Positions 33,205 to 42,731 of a DNA stretch of 64,000 bases are shown in pieces. The stretch comes from Microbacterium oxydans (GTDB lineage Bacteria > Actinomycetota > Actinomycetes > Actinomycetales > Microbacteriaceae). The first letter of the stretch is position 1; each line of letters begins with the position of its first letter. The DNA is taken from contig NZ_FMIR01000015.1 in NCBI RefSeq assembly GCF_900095745.1, positions 310,001 through 374,000 of the forward strand, given 5' to 3'. Both the position numbers and the translations under genes were made by a program. Under the pieces are notes generated by a model, which was not told the DNA's origin, searched no databases, and worked only from the letters and a program-made list of their open reading frames with translations.

Positions 33205-34764
33205 ATGGCCCCACTCACCCAGCCCACCGGCGACGAAGAGGCGCTGCGCGCCCTCCCCCGCGACGACGGATCGGCGCCGCGCGCGCTCGTGCTCGGCGCG
33301 ACCGGATACGTCGGTGGGCGACTCACCCCGCGGCTGCTCAACGCCGGATATCGCGTGCGGGTGCTGGCACGCGACGCCGCGCGCGCGGCATCCTTCCCCT
33401 GGGGTCCCGACTGCGAGATCGTCGAAGGGTCGGCCGACGACGCGGATGCTGTCGCCGCAGCCATGGACGACGTCGACGTCGTGTACTACCTGATCCACTC
33501 GATGACCGCCGGCAAGGGGTTCGAGGAGAGCGACGAGCGCGCGGCGACGACGGTGGCCGAGGCCGCGGCCCACGCGGGTGTGCGGCGCATCGTCTACCTC
33601 GGCGGACTGCATCCGGACGACGTGAAGCTGTCGCCCCATCTGCGCTCCCGCGTGCGTGTCGGCGAGATCTTCCTGCAGTCCGGCGTGCCGACGCTCGTGC
33701 TGCAGGCGGGGGTCGTGATCGGGTCGGGGTCGGCGTCGTTCGAGATGATCCGTCACCTCACCGACGTGCTGCCGTACATGCCGGCGCCGAAGTGGGTGCG
33801 CAACCGCATCCAGCCGATCGCCGTGCGCGACGTGCTGCACTACCTGCTCGGCGCCGCCCGGGTCGACGCCGACGTGAACCGCGCGGTCGACATCGGCGGC
33901 CCCGACGTGCTGCGCTACGGACAGATGATGAACGGCTACGCGGTCGAGGCCGGTCTGCCCCAGCGTGCGATCGCCGCGCTGCCCGTGCTGACTCCCGGTC
34001 TCGCCTCGCACTGGGTCAACCTCGTGACGCCGGTTCCCCGCTCGATCGCCCGCCCGCTCGTGGCGTCGCTGCAGAACGAGTGCATCATGAAGGACCACGC
34101 GGTCGACGCGTTGATCCCGCAGCCGGAGGGCGGCCTGACGCCGTATCGACGAGCCGTCGACCTCGCTCTCGGCCGGGTCGACGCCGACGCGATCGAGACG
34201 AGCTGGCAGGATTCCGAGGTCTCGGGCGCTCCCAGCGATCCGCTGCCGAGCGACCCGGACTGGGCGGGTCGCACGGTCTTCACCGACGCGCGCACGCTCG
34301 TCACCTCGGCATCCGTCGACCGGCTGTGGTCGGTGGTGCTGGGCATCGGCGGGACGAACGGCTGGTACTCGTCACGATTCCTCTGGGCGGTGCGCGGGTT
34401 GATGGACCGCGTGGTCGGCGGGGTGGGCCTGCGCCGGGGTCGCCGCAGCCAGACGATCGCCCGCGTGGGCGACGCGATCGACTTCTGGCGCGTCGAAGCC
34501 GTCGAGGAACCAGGCGCGGCGACCGAGTCGTCGGCGGCGAGCGGTGGGCTGCTGCGCCTCCGTGCCGAGATGAAGGTGCCCGGCGAGGCCTGGCTCGAGC
34601 TGCGTGCGCTCCCCGACGCCGCCGGCGCCCGCTACGAGCAGCGGGCGATCTTCTTCCCGCGCGGGCTCAGCGGTCGGCTGTACTGGCTCGCGGTGCTGCC
34701 CTTCCACGGGCTGATCTTCGCCAGCATGGCCTCGCGGATCACCGCTGCGGCCGAGAGCGCCTGA
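33205..34764 (+). CDS. NAD(P)-binding protein with DUF2867 domain
   Basis: 519 residues. The N-terminal half is an atypical SDR/NmrA-like Rossmann domain (ALVLGATGYVGGRLTPRLLN, VDVVYYLIHSMTAGKGFEES, RRIVYLGGLHP). The C-terminal half (from about residue 350) has SVVLGIGGTNGWYSSRFLWA and RYEQRAIFFPRGLSGRLYWL, typical of the DUF2867 segment fused to such domains. Family members are widespread and uncharacterised; a role in lipid or quinone metabolism has been guessed elsewhere. Tail-to-tail with the BCCT gene, 9 bp apart. Confidence 0.8.
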   Translation: MAPLTQPTGDEEALRALPRDDGSAPRALVLGATGYVGGRLTPRLLNAGYRVRVLARDAARAASFPWGPDCEIVEGSADDADAVAAAMDDVDVVYYLIHSMTAGKGFEESDERAATTVAEAAAHAGVRRIVYLGGLHPDDVKLSPHLRSRVRVGEIFLQSGVPTLVLQAGVVIGSGSASFEMIRHLTDVLPYMPAPKWVRNRIQPIAVRDVLHYLLGAARVDADVNRAVDIGGPDVLRYGQMMNGYAVEAGLPQRAIAALPVLTPGLASHWVNLVTPVPRSIARPLVASLQNECIMKDHAVDALIPQPEGGLTPYRRAVDLALGRVDADAIETSWQDSEVSGAPSDPLPSDPDWAGRTVFTDARTLVTSASVDRLWSVVLGIGGTNGWYSSRFLWAVRGLMDRVVGGVGLRRGRRSQTIARVGDAIDFWRVEAVEEPGAATESSAASGGLLRLRAEMKVPGEAWLELRALPDAAGARYEQRAIFFPRGLSGRLYWLAVLPFHGLIFASMASRITAAAESA

Positions 34765-34773
34765 CGCCGGGAA

Positions 34774-36774
34774 TCACGCCTCCCGCGGTCGCTCCGCATC
34801 CGCCCCAGCCGCATCCGGCGCTACCGAACCGTCGAGCGCCGCGTCGACCACGGCATCCACCTCGGCCGGCGGGATGATGTCGATCGCCTCGGTGGCCGCC
34901 TCGTAGACCTCGGCCAGCGTCTCGTCGACGGTCGACTCATCGATCCAGGCGAGGTCGTCCTCGGAGTGGTCGTACTCGACGGGCACGAGCGCGAAGTCGT
35001 CGCCGTACTCCTCGAGCCCCGCCATCACGCTGTGGCGCACCGCGGCTCGGGCGTAGCGGTCGCGCAGGATCAGCGGATCGCGCCGTAGATCCTTCATGAA
35101 CGCGATCATCATGAACCCCATGATGATCGCGAACGGCAGCGCCGCGATGATCGTCACGTTCTGCAGCGACTTCAGCCCGCTCCCCTCCTCGCCGGTGACG
35201 AGCAGCACGGCGGCGATCACGCCGACCAGGACACCCCAGACGACCGCGACCCAGCGCGCCGGCTCGGGGCGGCCCTGCTGCGAGAGGGTGCCCATCACGA
35301 GCGACGCGGAATCCGCGCCGGTGACGAAGAAGATCGCGATCAGCAGGATGAGCACGATGCTCGTGATCAGCGGGAACGGCAGGTTCTCGAGCACGCCGAA
35401 CAGCACTTCCTCCGGCGGATCGACGGCGAGGTTCGCGCCGTCCATCTGCTGCTGGATGGCCGTGGTACCGAAGATCGCGAACCAGATGAGCGAGATGACC
35501 GAGGGCACCACGATGACGACCGACACGAACTGGCGGAGGCTCCGGCCGCGCGAGATCTTCGCGATGAACATGCCGACGAACGGCGACCACGAGATCCACC
35601 ACGCCCAGTAGAAGATGGTCCAGCTCGACAGGAACGTCTGCGCGGCCTCGCCCTGCGATGCCGACCGGCCGATCATCTGCGGCAGGTCGCCGATGAACTG
35701 CACGGCGACCGAGGGGATCACGTTGAGGATGAGCAGCGTCGGCCCGACGAAGAACACGAAGAACGCCAGCAGCAGCGCGACGACGGCGTTGATGTTCGAC
35801 AGCGCCCGGATGCCCTTGGAGACGCCCGAGACCGCCGACGCGATGAAGCACGCGGTGAGCACCGCGATGACCGCGATGAGGATGCCGTTGCCGAGCGGAC
35901 CGGCGCCGCTGACGATCTCGACGCCGTGCCCGATCTGCAGGGCACCGAGGCCGAGGGATGCTGCGGTTCCGAAGAGCGTGACGATGATCGAGAAGATGTC
36001 GATCGTGCGGCCGAGGGGTCCGGCCGTGCGGCCCTCGCCCAGCAGCGGGGCGAAGATCGACGAGATCAGCGGGGTGCGGCCGCGGCGGTAGGCGCCGTAG
36101 GCGATCGCACCACCGACGAGCGCGTAGAACGCCCACGCCTGCGGGCCCCAGTGGTAGAGCACCTGCGTCTGCGCCGTGTGCATGGCGTCGAGGGTGCTCG
36201 CCTCGACCGTGCCGGGCGGCGGGCTCTCGAAGAAGGTGAGCGGCTCGGCCGCACCCCAGAACACCAGGCCGATGCCCATGCCGGCGGCGAACAGCATCGA
36301 GATCCACGAGAACATCGAGTACTCGGGCTCTTCGTCGTCGCGCCCGAGGGGGATGCGACCGTAGCGGCTGAAGCCGACGAACAGCATGAACACCAGGATG
36401 ATCGTGGCGATGGTCGTGAAGAAGAACCCGAAGTACTCCACCACCCAGGCGAGCACGGCCGATGTCGTGCCAGAGAGGTTGTCACCGGCGAAGACGCCCC
36501 ACGCGATGAAGGCGACTGTGAGCGCCACCGCGACGCCGAACACGAGTGCGTCGGTGCGGTAGGTGCGGCCGGTCTCCTCGACCGAGACGCCGGGCACGAG
36601 GGCCGGATGCACGCTGCGCGGAGGGACGGCCGCGATGTCGCGGACGATCTTCTTCGCGGCCTCGGTGGCCTTGGCCGGGAGGCGGTTCACGCCCGTGCCG
36701 ACGGCATCCGTGCGGGGGCGCGGCGGGGTGCTTCCTGCGGAGCGTGCGGGCGGCTTCTCGTCAGGGGTCTCCAT
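34774..36774 (-). CDS. BCCT family (betaine/choline/carnitine) transporter
   Basis: 666 residues from ATG 36774. A proline-rich cytoplasmic N-terminus of about 65 residues precedes twelve membrane helices; MHTAQTQVLYHWGPQAWAFY and WAWWISWSPFVGMFIAKISR are the BCCT signature regions. A 120-residue acidic C-terminal tail (YDHSEDDLAWIDESTVDE and later Glu/Asp/Ala-rich sequence) could be the osmosensing extension known from BetP. Probably Na+- or H+-coupled uptake of glycine betaine or a similar compatible solute. Confidence 0.9.
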   Translation of the reverse strand: METPDEKPPARSAGSTPPRPRTDAVGTGVNRLPAKATEAAKKIVRDIAAVPPRSVHPALVPGVSVEETGRTYRTDALVFGVAVALTVAFIAWGVFAGDNLSGTTSAVLAWVVEYFGFFFTTIATIILVFMLFVGFSRYGRIPLGRDDEEPEYSMFSWISMLFAAGMGIGLVFWGAAEPLTFFESPPPGTVEASTLDAMHTAQTQVLYHWGPQAWAFYALVGGAIAYGAYRRGRTPLISSIFAPLLGEGRTAGPLGRTIDIFSIIVTLFGTAASLGLGALQIGHGVEIVSGAGPLGNGILIAVIAVLTACFIASAVSGVSKGIRALSNINAVVALLLAFFVFFVGPTLLILNVIPSVAVQFIGDLPQMIGRSASQGEAAQTFLSSWTIFYWAWWISWSPFVGMFIAKISRGRSLRQFVSVVIVVPSVISLIWFAIFGTTAIQQQMDGANLAVDPPEEVLFGVLENLPFPLITSIVLILLIAIFFVTGADSASLVMGTLSQQGRPEPARWVAVVWGVLVGVIAAVLLVTGEEGSGLKSLQNVTIIAALPFAIIMGFMMIAFMKDLRRDPLILRDRYARAAVRHSVMAGLEEYGDDFALVPVEYDHSEDDLAWIDESTVDETLAEVYEAATEAIDIIPPAEVDAVVDAALDGSVAPDAAGADAERPREA

Positions 36775-36817
36775 GGCACACCATCCTGTCACGCGATATA
36801 CCGATCGCGTGCCCCGG

Positions 36818-38521
36818 CTACCTCGGGCCGCGGCGACCGACGCCGGCGAACACGGAGTGCAGCAGCGGCAGAGCCGAGACGCAGATCAGGGTGATGCCCA
36901 GCGGAGGCAGCGTGGGGACGAGCAGGGCACCGCCGACGAGCAGTGCCGCGAACAGCACTCCCGAGGCGATGCGGCGCGCGATGCCCTCGAGCCGATCGAG
37001 GCGGCGTTCGAGCCGCGAGGTGTCGAACGACACGTTGCCGTCGTCGATGCGGGTGATGATCCGGTCGATGCGGCCGGGCAGACGCCAGGTCGTCGCCATC
37101 GTGTCCATCGCCTGGCCCGCGAAGGCCTGCACGATGTTGCCGCTCTCGTCGCGCAGCAGTCGGCCGGCGTAGGGCTCGGCGGCATCCCACACGTTGAACG
37201 CCGGGTCGAGCCCGCTGCACATGCCCGACGTCAGCGAGACCGCGCGGATGAGCAGCAGCATGTTCTCGGGCAGCTGCAGCGGGAGCGAGCGCACCATGTC
37301 GCCGAACTCCTCGGCGAAGTCGCGGAACTCCCGCGGATCGACCTTGCTGAGCTCGGCGAAGCCCATGCCGCCGAAGCGGGCGAACAGCGCGCTCAGAGCA
37401 CGTTCGAGCTCGTTGGTGTCGGCCGACGGCAACAGCACGCCGATCTCCTGCGCGGCCGCGACGAGACCGCGGCTGTCGCGCCCGGCGACCGCGATCAGGA
37501 GTGTGCGCAGCCCGTCGCGGAGGCTGTCGGGAACCTCGGCCATCATCCCGAAGTCGATGAACGTGAGCTGGAAGTTCCGCCCCGACTCGCCTGCGCCCGC
37601 GGGGACCGGCGTCACGAAGATGTTGCCGGGGTGCGGGTCGGCGTGCACGAAGCTGTGCGTGAACACCTGGTCGAACATGACCTCGGCGAACACCGCGGCG
37701 ACCTCGGACGGGTCGATGCCGGCGGCGCACAGCGCATCCGTGTCATTGATCTTGATCGCGGTGACATCGGAGAGGGTGAGCACCCGACGGGTCGACCGCT
37801 CCCAGACGATCTCGGGCGCGGCCACGCGGGGGTCGTCGGCGAAGTTCTCGCGGAACCGCTCGGCGCTCGCGGCTTCGTGCAGGTAGTCGATCTCCTCGAG
37901 GCTGGTCGCGGCGAACTCCTCGACGAGTGCGGGCGCATCGACCCGGTCGGCGACGAGGCGCACGCGGGTCAGCCAGCGGGCGACCCGGCGGAGCGCGGCG
38001 AGGTCGACCGCGACGATGCCGTCGATGCCCGGCCGCTGCACCTTGACGACGACGTGGCCGAGTCCGGTGTCGGCCGCGTCGAGTGCCGAGAGCCGGGCCC
38101 GGTGCACCTGGCCGAGGGATGCCGCCGCGACCGGAGTGTCGTCGAACCACGCGTAGGCGCGCTCGAGCGGGATGCCGAGTTCGGCCTCGGCGAGCGCGCG
38201 GATGGCCGCGGTGGGCACCGCCGGAACCTCGTCCTGCAGCCCCTCGAGCTCTTTCGTGATCTCGGGCGGCAGCACGTCGAGGCGCGACGACATGAACTGT
38301 CCGACCTTGATCATGAGACCGCCGAGTTCGACCGCGAGCACATGGAAGCGACGCGCGAACGTCTGCATCCGCTGCCCTCGTGTGCGCTCGGCGACCCGGC
38401 TCATGCCGAGGCGCGGGAGCACCAGCTCGAACCACCAGATCTTTAGGAACTCCCGGCCCGCGAACGACACGATGCGGCGGTACCTGGCGCGGTGGGCGCC
38501 CTGTGCCGCGGCATCCGTCAT
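36818..38521 (-). CDS. AarF/UbiB (ABC1) family atypical kinase
   Basis: 567 residues. The family features KVGQFMSSRLDVLPPEIT, then AAASLGQVHRARL, VVVKVQRPGID, FVHADPHPGNIFV and TFIDFGMMAEV mark the ABC1 atypical kinase fold, including the KxGQ motif and HADPHPGN catalytic loop. Two C-terminal hydrophobic helices (after residue 520) anchor it to the membrane. In other bacteria UbiB-type proteins support ubiquinone or isoprenoid lipid transport; actinobacterial substrates are unknown. It lies between the PadR regulator and the BCCT gene with about 45-bp gaps. Confidence 0.88.
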   Translation of the reverse strand: MTDAAAQGAHRARYRRIVSFAGREFLKIWWFELVLPRLGMSRVAERTRGQRMQTFARRFHVLAVELGGLMIKVGQFMSSRLDVLPPEITKELEGLQDEVPAVPTAAIRALAEAELGIPLERAYAWFDDTPVAAASLGQVHRARLSALDAADTGLGHVVVKVQRPGIDGIVAVDLAALRRVARWLTRVRLVADRVDAPALVEEFAATSLEEIDYLHEAASAERFRENFADDPRVAAPEIVWERSTRRVLTLSDVTAIKINDTDALCAAGIDPSEVAAVFAEVMFDQVFTHSFVHADPHPGNIFVTPVPAGAGESGRNFQLTFIDFGMMAEVPDSLRDGLRTLLIAVAGRDSRGLVAAAQEIGVLLPSADTNELERALSALFARFGGMGFAELSKVDPREFRDFAEEFGDMVRSLPLQLPENMLLLIRAVSLTSGMCSGLDPAFNVWDAAEPYAGRLLRDESGNIVQAFAGQAMDTMATTWRLPGRIDRIITRIDDGNVSFDTSRLERRLDRLEGIARRIASGVLFAALLVGGALLVPTLPPLGITLICVSALPLLHSVFAGVGRRGPR

Positions 38522-38566
38522 CGCGTGGTCCTCTCGCAGGCCCTCACCCGATGCCGCACTGCGCGG

Positions 38567-39199
38567 TCAGTCCTGCGCGAGGATCGAGTACAGCCTACGG
38601 CGGGCTTCGTCGAGGATCTCGATGGTCTGCTGCACCTGCTCGGGCGAACCGCTGCGACCGACCTGCGCTGCGGCGGCGGCGAGGTCGACGCCCGCCTTGG
38701 GCAGCGCACTGAAGCGGGCGCTGTCGCGGTGGCCGTCCTTGCCGGACGACTCCCACGGAGCCGGAGTCTCGGAACTCTCGTCGGCGACGGCGCGGCCGGC
38801 CTCGGTGAGCGAGTAGGTCTTGCGGCCGTTCTGCTCCTCGGCCTCGATGAGTCCTTCATCGGCGAGCAGCTGCAGGGTCGGGTACACGGAGCCCGCACTC
38901 GGCTTCCAGGTGCCACCGCTGCGCTCGGCGATCTCGTTGATGATCTGGTAGCCGTGCATCGGCTTCTCGGCGAGCAGGGAGAGCACGGCGGTGCGCACAT
39001 CGCCGCGGGCCATGCGCGAGCCGCCGGACGGGCGGGGCTCGAACGACTTGCGGAGCTGGTCCATCGCCTCGAAGATCGCGGATGCCGGACCGCCGGGGCC
39101 CGTGCCGAAGCCGGCGCCGCCGAAGAGCCCGCCGGGGCCGCCGTTGTTCCCGGAGCCGCTGTTGCCGCCGAACGGGTTGGAGGGGAATGCGTTGTTCAT
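38567..39199 (-). CDS. PadR family transcriptional regulator
   Basis: 210 residues from ATG 39199 with a near-consensus AGGAGGTCATC ribosome site. A glycine- and proline-rich N-terminus (residues 7-40) precedes the PadR winged helix: DVRTAVLSLLAEKPMHGYQI, then GSVYPTLQLLADEGLIEAEE and the wing NGRKTYSLTEAG. The C-terminal helix carries VQQTIEILDEARRRLYSILA. The palindrome at 39230-39243 immediately upstream is the likely autoregulatory site. The AarF-type gene follows 45 bp later. Confidence 0.88.
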   Translation of the reverse strand: MNNAFPSNPFGGNSGSGNNGGPGGLFGGAGFGTGPGGPASAIFEAMDQLRKSFEPRPSGGSRMARGDVRTAVLSLLAEKPMHGYQIINEIAERSGGTWKPSAGSVYPTLQLLADEGLIEAEEQNGRKTYSLTEAGRAVADESSETPAPWESSGKDGHRDSARFSALPKAGVDLAAAAAQVGRSGSPEQVQQTIEILDEARRRLYSILAQD

Positions 39200-39229
39200 G
39201 ATGACCTCCTGCTGGGGTGAACGATACTT

Positions 39230-39243
39230 AACGATATATCGTT
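39230..39243. promoter_or_regulatory. PadR operator candidate
   Basis: AACGATATATCGTT is a perfect 14-bp palindrome 31 bp upstream of the PadR start, and a further half-site GAACGATA lies at its left. The AT-rich core may also overlap the promoter. Confidence 0.6.
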
Positions 39244-39293
39244 CATCCTGAGGATGGGGTGGGAGTTTCCGGAGGGAGGGCGGCGCTCCTGAT

Positions 39294-40220
39294 TCAGTCC
39301 GAGCCCTCGACCAGGCGCGCCCCGAGGAGCGCGGCACCGGTGAGAGCCGCATCGACTCCGAGCTCCGCCGGGACCACACGAGCCGCCGCTGGCCCCGCCA
39401 TCGCCGCCGCGCGATAGGCCCGCCGCACCGCGGCCAGATAGGTCTCGCCGATCTCGGCGACCCCGCCGCCGACGACGATCACCTCGACATCGAGGGCCGC
39501 GTTGGCGCTCGCGAGAGCGCGCCCGAGGTAGCGGGCACCGTCGCGGATCACCCCTTCCGCCCGCGCGTCTCCGCGCAGAGCCGCCGCATGCACCTCGCGC
39601 AGCGGAAGGCGCACCCCGGTCTCCTCGAGGTAAGTCCGCTCCAGACCCGGACCGGAGGCCACGGCCTCCACGTGGCCGACGCCACCACAGGGGCAACGCC
39701 GCTCGGCGAGGTTCGGGGGCAGCGAGATCTCCATGTGCCCGATCGAGCCCGCCGTGCCGGTGACGCCGCGGCGCAGTCCGTCCGCGAGAACGACGGCGCC
39801 CCCGATCCCGGTGCCGACCGCGACCATCAGCATCGCGTCCGCGCCCGCTCCGGCGCCCCGCTCGGCTTCGGCCACCGCGGCGGCGTGCACGTCGTTGACC
39901 ACGGCGACCGGGGCGCCGACCGCATCCGCGAGGGCACTCCGCAGGGGAAATCTGACCCATCCGGCGATCGCATCCGTGGCCGAGGTGATCGTGCCGTCGG
40001 GCCCGACCACACCCGCGGTGCCGACTCCGACCGCCTCCACCAACGCGCCACCGCGCACCTCGCGCACGGCATCCGCCACCACCTGCACGATGGCCGGACC
40101 ACCCGCGCGAGACGGTGTCGCGAGGGTGCGCACCTCGGTCGCCCGTACGAGCCGGTCACCGTCGCGCGCGAAGCCCGCGACCGCGATCTTCGTGCCGCCG
40201 ATGTCGATGCCGATGATCAT
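39294..40220 (-). CDS. ROK family sugar kinase (NanK-like)
   Basis: 308 residues. GIDIGGTKIAVAGFARDG is the ATP-binding start of ROK proteins, NDVHAAAVAEA the catalytic-Asp region, VGTGIGGAVVLADGL follows, and CPCGGVGHVEAVASGPGLER is the ROK zinc site. In the order NanK after NanE this fits N-acetylmannosamine kinase; a glucokinase role is the alternative. The ATG overlaps the NanE stop by 4 bp (ATGA), tying it to the epimerase. Last gene of the leftward ABC-nan operon. Confidence 0.87.
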   Translation of the reverse strand: MIIGIDIGGTKIAVAGFARDGDRLVRATEVRTLATPSRAGGPAIVQVVADAVREVRGGALVEAVGVGTAGVVGPDGTITSATDAIAGWVRFPLRSALADAVGAPVAVVNDVHAAAVAEAERGAGAGADAMLMVAVGTGIGGAVVLADGLRRGVTGTAGSIGHMEISLPPNLAERRCPCGGVGHVEAVASGPGLERTYLEETGVRLPLREVHAAALRGDARAEGVIRDGARYLGRALASANAALDVEVIVVGGGVAEIGETYLAAVRRAYRAAAMAGPAAARVVPAELGVDAALTGAALLGARLVEGSD

Positions 40221-40900
40221 GCCGGGCTCCGCACCGCCGGCGTCACCGCGACGAAGCGCCGGGTGATCGCGATCGGGTCGGTGATCGCTCCGCCGACCAC
40301 CACGGCGAGCGCACCGGCATCGAACGCCTGACGGACCTGCTCGGGTGTCTGGTACCGCCCCTCGGCGATGGTGGGGATGCCGGCGGCGACGAGGTCCGCG
40401 ACCAGCTGCAGATCCGGACCCTCGCCACGCACCGAGTGCGGCGTGTATCCCGAGAGGGTCGTGCCGACCACGGCCGCTCCGGCCTCCCGGGCGCGCAGCC
40501 CCTCGTCGAGGGTGGAGACGTCGGCCATCACCGGACGCCCGGTCGCCGCCGCGATCTCGCGCAGCAGGTCGAACCTGTCGCCGAGCTGCTCGACGGTGGC
40601 GTCCACCGCGATGATGTCGGCTCCCGCCTCCGCGAGGCCGAGCGCCAGCGCGACGTCGGGGGTGATCACGTTGCGGACCCCGTTGTGCACCTTGTGCAGG
40701 CCGATGATCGGCGCATCCGTCGCCGACCGCAGCCGGCGGATGTCGTCGGGACCGTTCAGGCGCAGGCCGCTGGCGCCTCCGAGCAACGCGGATTCGGCGA
40801 GCGCGGCGATCACCTCCGTGTCGCGCACCGGGCTTCCCGACTGCGCCTGCACCGAGGCGATCAGACGGCCGGTGATGAGTTCGAGGGGGTCGTGGATCAT
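40217..40900 (-). CDS. nanE: N-acetylmannosamine-6-phosphate 2-epimerase
   Basis: 227 residues with the TIM-barrel features of NanE: GGASGLRLNGPDDIRRLR, DAPIIGLHKV with the catalytic lysine, GADIIAVDAT, VMADVSTLDEGLRAREAGAA and the phosphate-binding end PTIAEGRYQTPEQVRQAFDA and ALAVVVGGAITDP. It converts ManNAc-6-P to GlcNAc-6-P in sialic acid or ManNAc catabolism. Coupled by 4-bp overlaps to the kinase downstream and the permease upstream. No sialate lyase (nanA) is in view. Confidence 0.9.
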   Translation of the reverse strand: MIHDPLELITGRLIASVQAQSGSPVRDTEVIAALAESALLGGASGLRLNGPDDIRRLRSATDAPIIGLHKVHNGVRNVITPDVALALGLAEAGADIIAVDATVEQLGDRFDLLREIAAATGRPVMADVSTLDEGLRAREAGAAVVGTTLSGYTPHSVRGEGPDLQLVADLVAAGIPTIAEGRYQTPEQVRQAFDAGALAVVVGGAITDPIAITRRFVAVTPAVRSPA

Positions 40901-41763
40901 TTGAGAGCTCCTGCGCTGGCGCCGCCGATGAAGAACTTCTGACCGATGAGGAAGATCACCACGGCCGGAAGGGTGAACATGACGCAGGCGGCCATCAGCG
41001 GACCCCAGGCCACGTCGTTCTCACCGAAGAAGGCGTACAGACCGATCGAAAGCGTATAGGTGGACTCGTCGTTCAGATAGATGAGCGGGTTGAGGAAATC
41101 GGTCCACGCCCACACGAACTGGAAGATCGCCGCCGTCACGATGGCGGGCCGCGCCAACGGCAGCACGATCGTCGCGTAGGTGCGGAACTCGGAGGCGCCA
41201 TCCAGGCGGGCGGCCTCGATCAGCTCGTCCGGCACCGCGAGCAGGAACTGCCGGATCATGAAGATGAAGAACGGCGTGCCGAGGAACGCGGGGACGATCA
41301 GAGGCAGGTAGGTGTTGGTCGCCTCCAACCCGTTCCACACCAGGAACAGCGGGATGAGGGTGACCTGCGGCGGGAGCATCATGGTGGCCAGCACCAGGAT
41401 GAGCAGTGGGCGGGAACCACGCCAGCGCACCTTGGCCAGCGCATACGCCACGAGCGGGCACGAGATGACCGTGCCGAGGATGCTCATCCCCGACACGAAC
41501 AGGGTGTTCCCGAGATAGCGCCACACCGGGATCTGCTCGAACGCCTCGGCGAAGTTGTCCAGCGTCCAGTCGGTCGGCAGCAGCGAGGGCGGCGAGGAGA
41601 ACACGTCGCCCGGCGTCTTGAACGCGGTCGACAGCATCACGAGCAGCGGGAACAGGAACAGCAGCGCGAGCAGCGCGACCGAGACCTGCTGCCGGACACG
41701 GCGCATCGTCCGGCGCACCCGCCGGGGACGCTTGCGGATGACGGCGACGTCAGCGTGTGCCAT
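40897..41763 (-). CDS. Carbohydrate ABC transporter permease (MalG type)
   Basis: 288 residues. Six membrane helices with the inner-membrane subunit EAA loop in DELIEAARLDGASEFRTYAT. It overlaps the MalF-type permease stop by 14 bp and NanE by 4 bp. With the second permease and the binding protein it forms an importer without its own ATPase gene; the ATPase (MsiK-type) would be encoded elsewhere, which is common in actinobacteria. Substrate likely a sialic acid, ManNAc or amino-sugar glycan by context. Confidence 0.88.
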   Translation of the reverse strand: MAHADVAVIRKRPRRVRRTMRRVRQQVSVALLALLFLFPLLVMLSTAFKTPGDVFSSPPSLLPTDWTLDNFAEAFEQIPVWRYLGNTLFVSGMSILGTVISCPLVAYALAKVRWRGSRPLLILVLATMMLPPQVTLIPLFLVWNGLEATNTYLPLIVPAFLGTPFFIFMIRQFLLAVPDELIEAARLDGASEFRTYATIVLPLARPAIVTAAIFQFVWAWTDFLNPLIYLNDESTYTLSIGLYAFFGENDVAWGPLMAACVMFTLPAVVIFLIGQKFFIGGASAGALK

Positions 41764-42721
41764 CGTGCACCCACTTCCTCGAGGTCGCGAGCACTATCAG
41801 GCTCACGACCAGCGTGATGATGAACAGGGTCCAGGCCATGGCCGACGCGTAGCCCATCTTCAGGAACACGAACGCGTTCTGATACAGGTACATCGCGTAC
41901 GACAGCATCGACTGCCCCGGCCCGGAGCCGGCCTGGTTCAGTCGCTCCTGGGAGAGGATGTACGGCTGCGTGAAGATCTGCAGGAATCCGATGATGCTCA
42001 CGATCACCTGGAACAGGGTCACCGGCGAGACGGTCGGCCAGGTCACGCTGGTGAACCGGCGCCACATGCCCGCGCCATCCAGTTCGGCCGCCTCGTACAG
42101 CTCCTTCGGCACCTCCTGGAGAGCGGCGAGGTAGATGATCATGGTGCCGCCGACGGTCCACAGCGACATCAGGATGATGGCGGGCTTGGTCCACTCGGGC
42201 TCCTGCAGCCAGGCCGGTCCCTCGATGCCGAACCAGGACAGGAAGTAGTTCACGAAGCCGTACTGGGCGTTGAGCAGCCAGCGCCACAGGTAGCCGCCGA
42301 CGACGACGGGCACGATCGAGGGCAGGTAGACGAGCGCGCGGTAGAGCGGCTGGCCCCGCACCGGGGTGTTCAGCAGGTGGGCACCCGCGAGGGCGATGCC
42401 GATCGCGAGCGGAACCCCGAAGACCGTGAGGACGGCGGTGTTCGCGAGCGACTTCCAGAAGACGCCGTCGTTGAACATCTGCACGTAGTTCGCCAGCCCC
42501 ACCCACTCCGGGGACTGGAACAGGTTGAAGTCGGTGAAGCTGTAGTACGCGGACGCGGCGATCGGGTAGGCGAAGAGGAACAGGAACCCGACGATGAACG
42601 GCGACGCGAACGCGAGGCCGATCAGGGTCGACCGGCGGGTGCGACGCCGCCGCGGGGCGCGCCCGCCGGGCCCGGCAGGAGCATTCTCCTGCCGGACCCG
42701 GCGCGCTGTTGCAGTGGTCAC
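41750..42721 (-). CDS. Carbohydrate ABC transporter permease (MalF type)
   Basis: 323 residues from the GTG at 42721. An Arg-rich cytoplasmic N-terminus is followed by six membrane helices and the EAA loop EVPKELYEAAELDGAGMWRR. The start is preferred because the frame upstream runs into the binding-protein gene. Ten bp separate it from that gene and it overlaps the second permease, as expected of a single transport operon. Confidence 0.87.
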   Translation of the reverse strand: MTTATARRVRQENAPAGPGGRAPRRRRTRRSTLIGLAFASPFIVGFLFLFAYPIAASAYYSFTDFNLFQSPEWVGLANYVQMFNDGVFWKSLANTAVLTVFGVPLAIGIALAGAHLLNTPVRGQPLYRALVYLPSIVPVVVGGYLWRWLLNAQYGFVNYFLSWFGIEGPAWLQEPEWTKPAIILMSLWTVGGTMIIYLAALQEVPKELYEAAELDGAGMWRRFTSVTWPTVSPVTLFQVIVSIIGFLQIFTQPYILSQERLNQAGSGPGQSMLSYAMYLYQNAFVFLKMGYASAMAWTLFIITLVVSLIVLATSRKWVHDGTR

Positions 42722-42731
42722 GGAGCCTCGA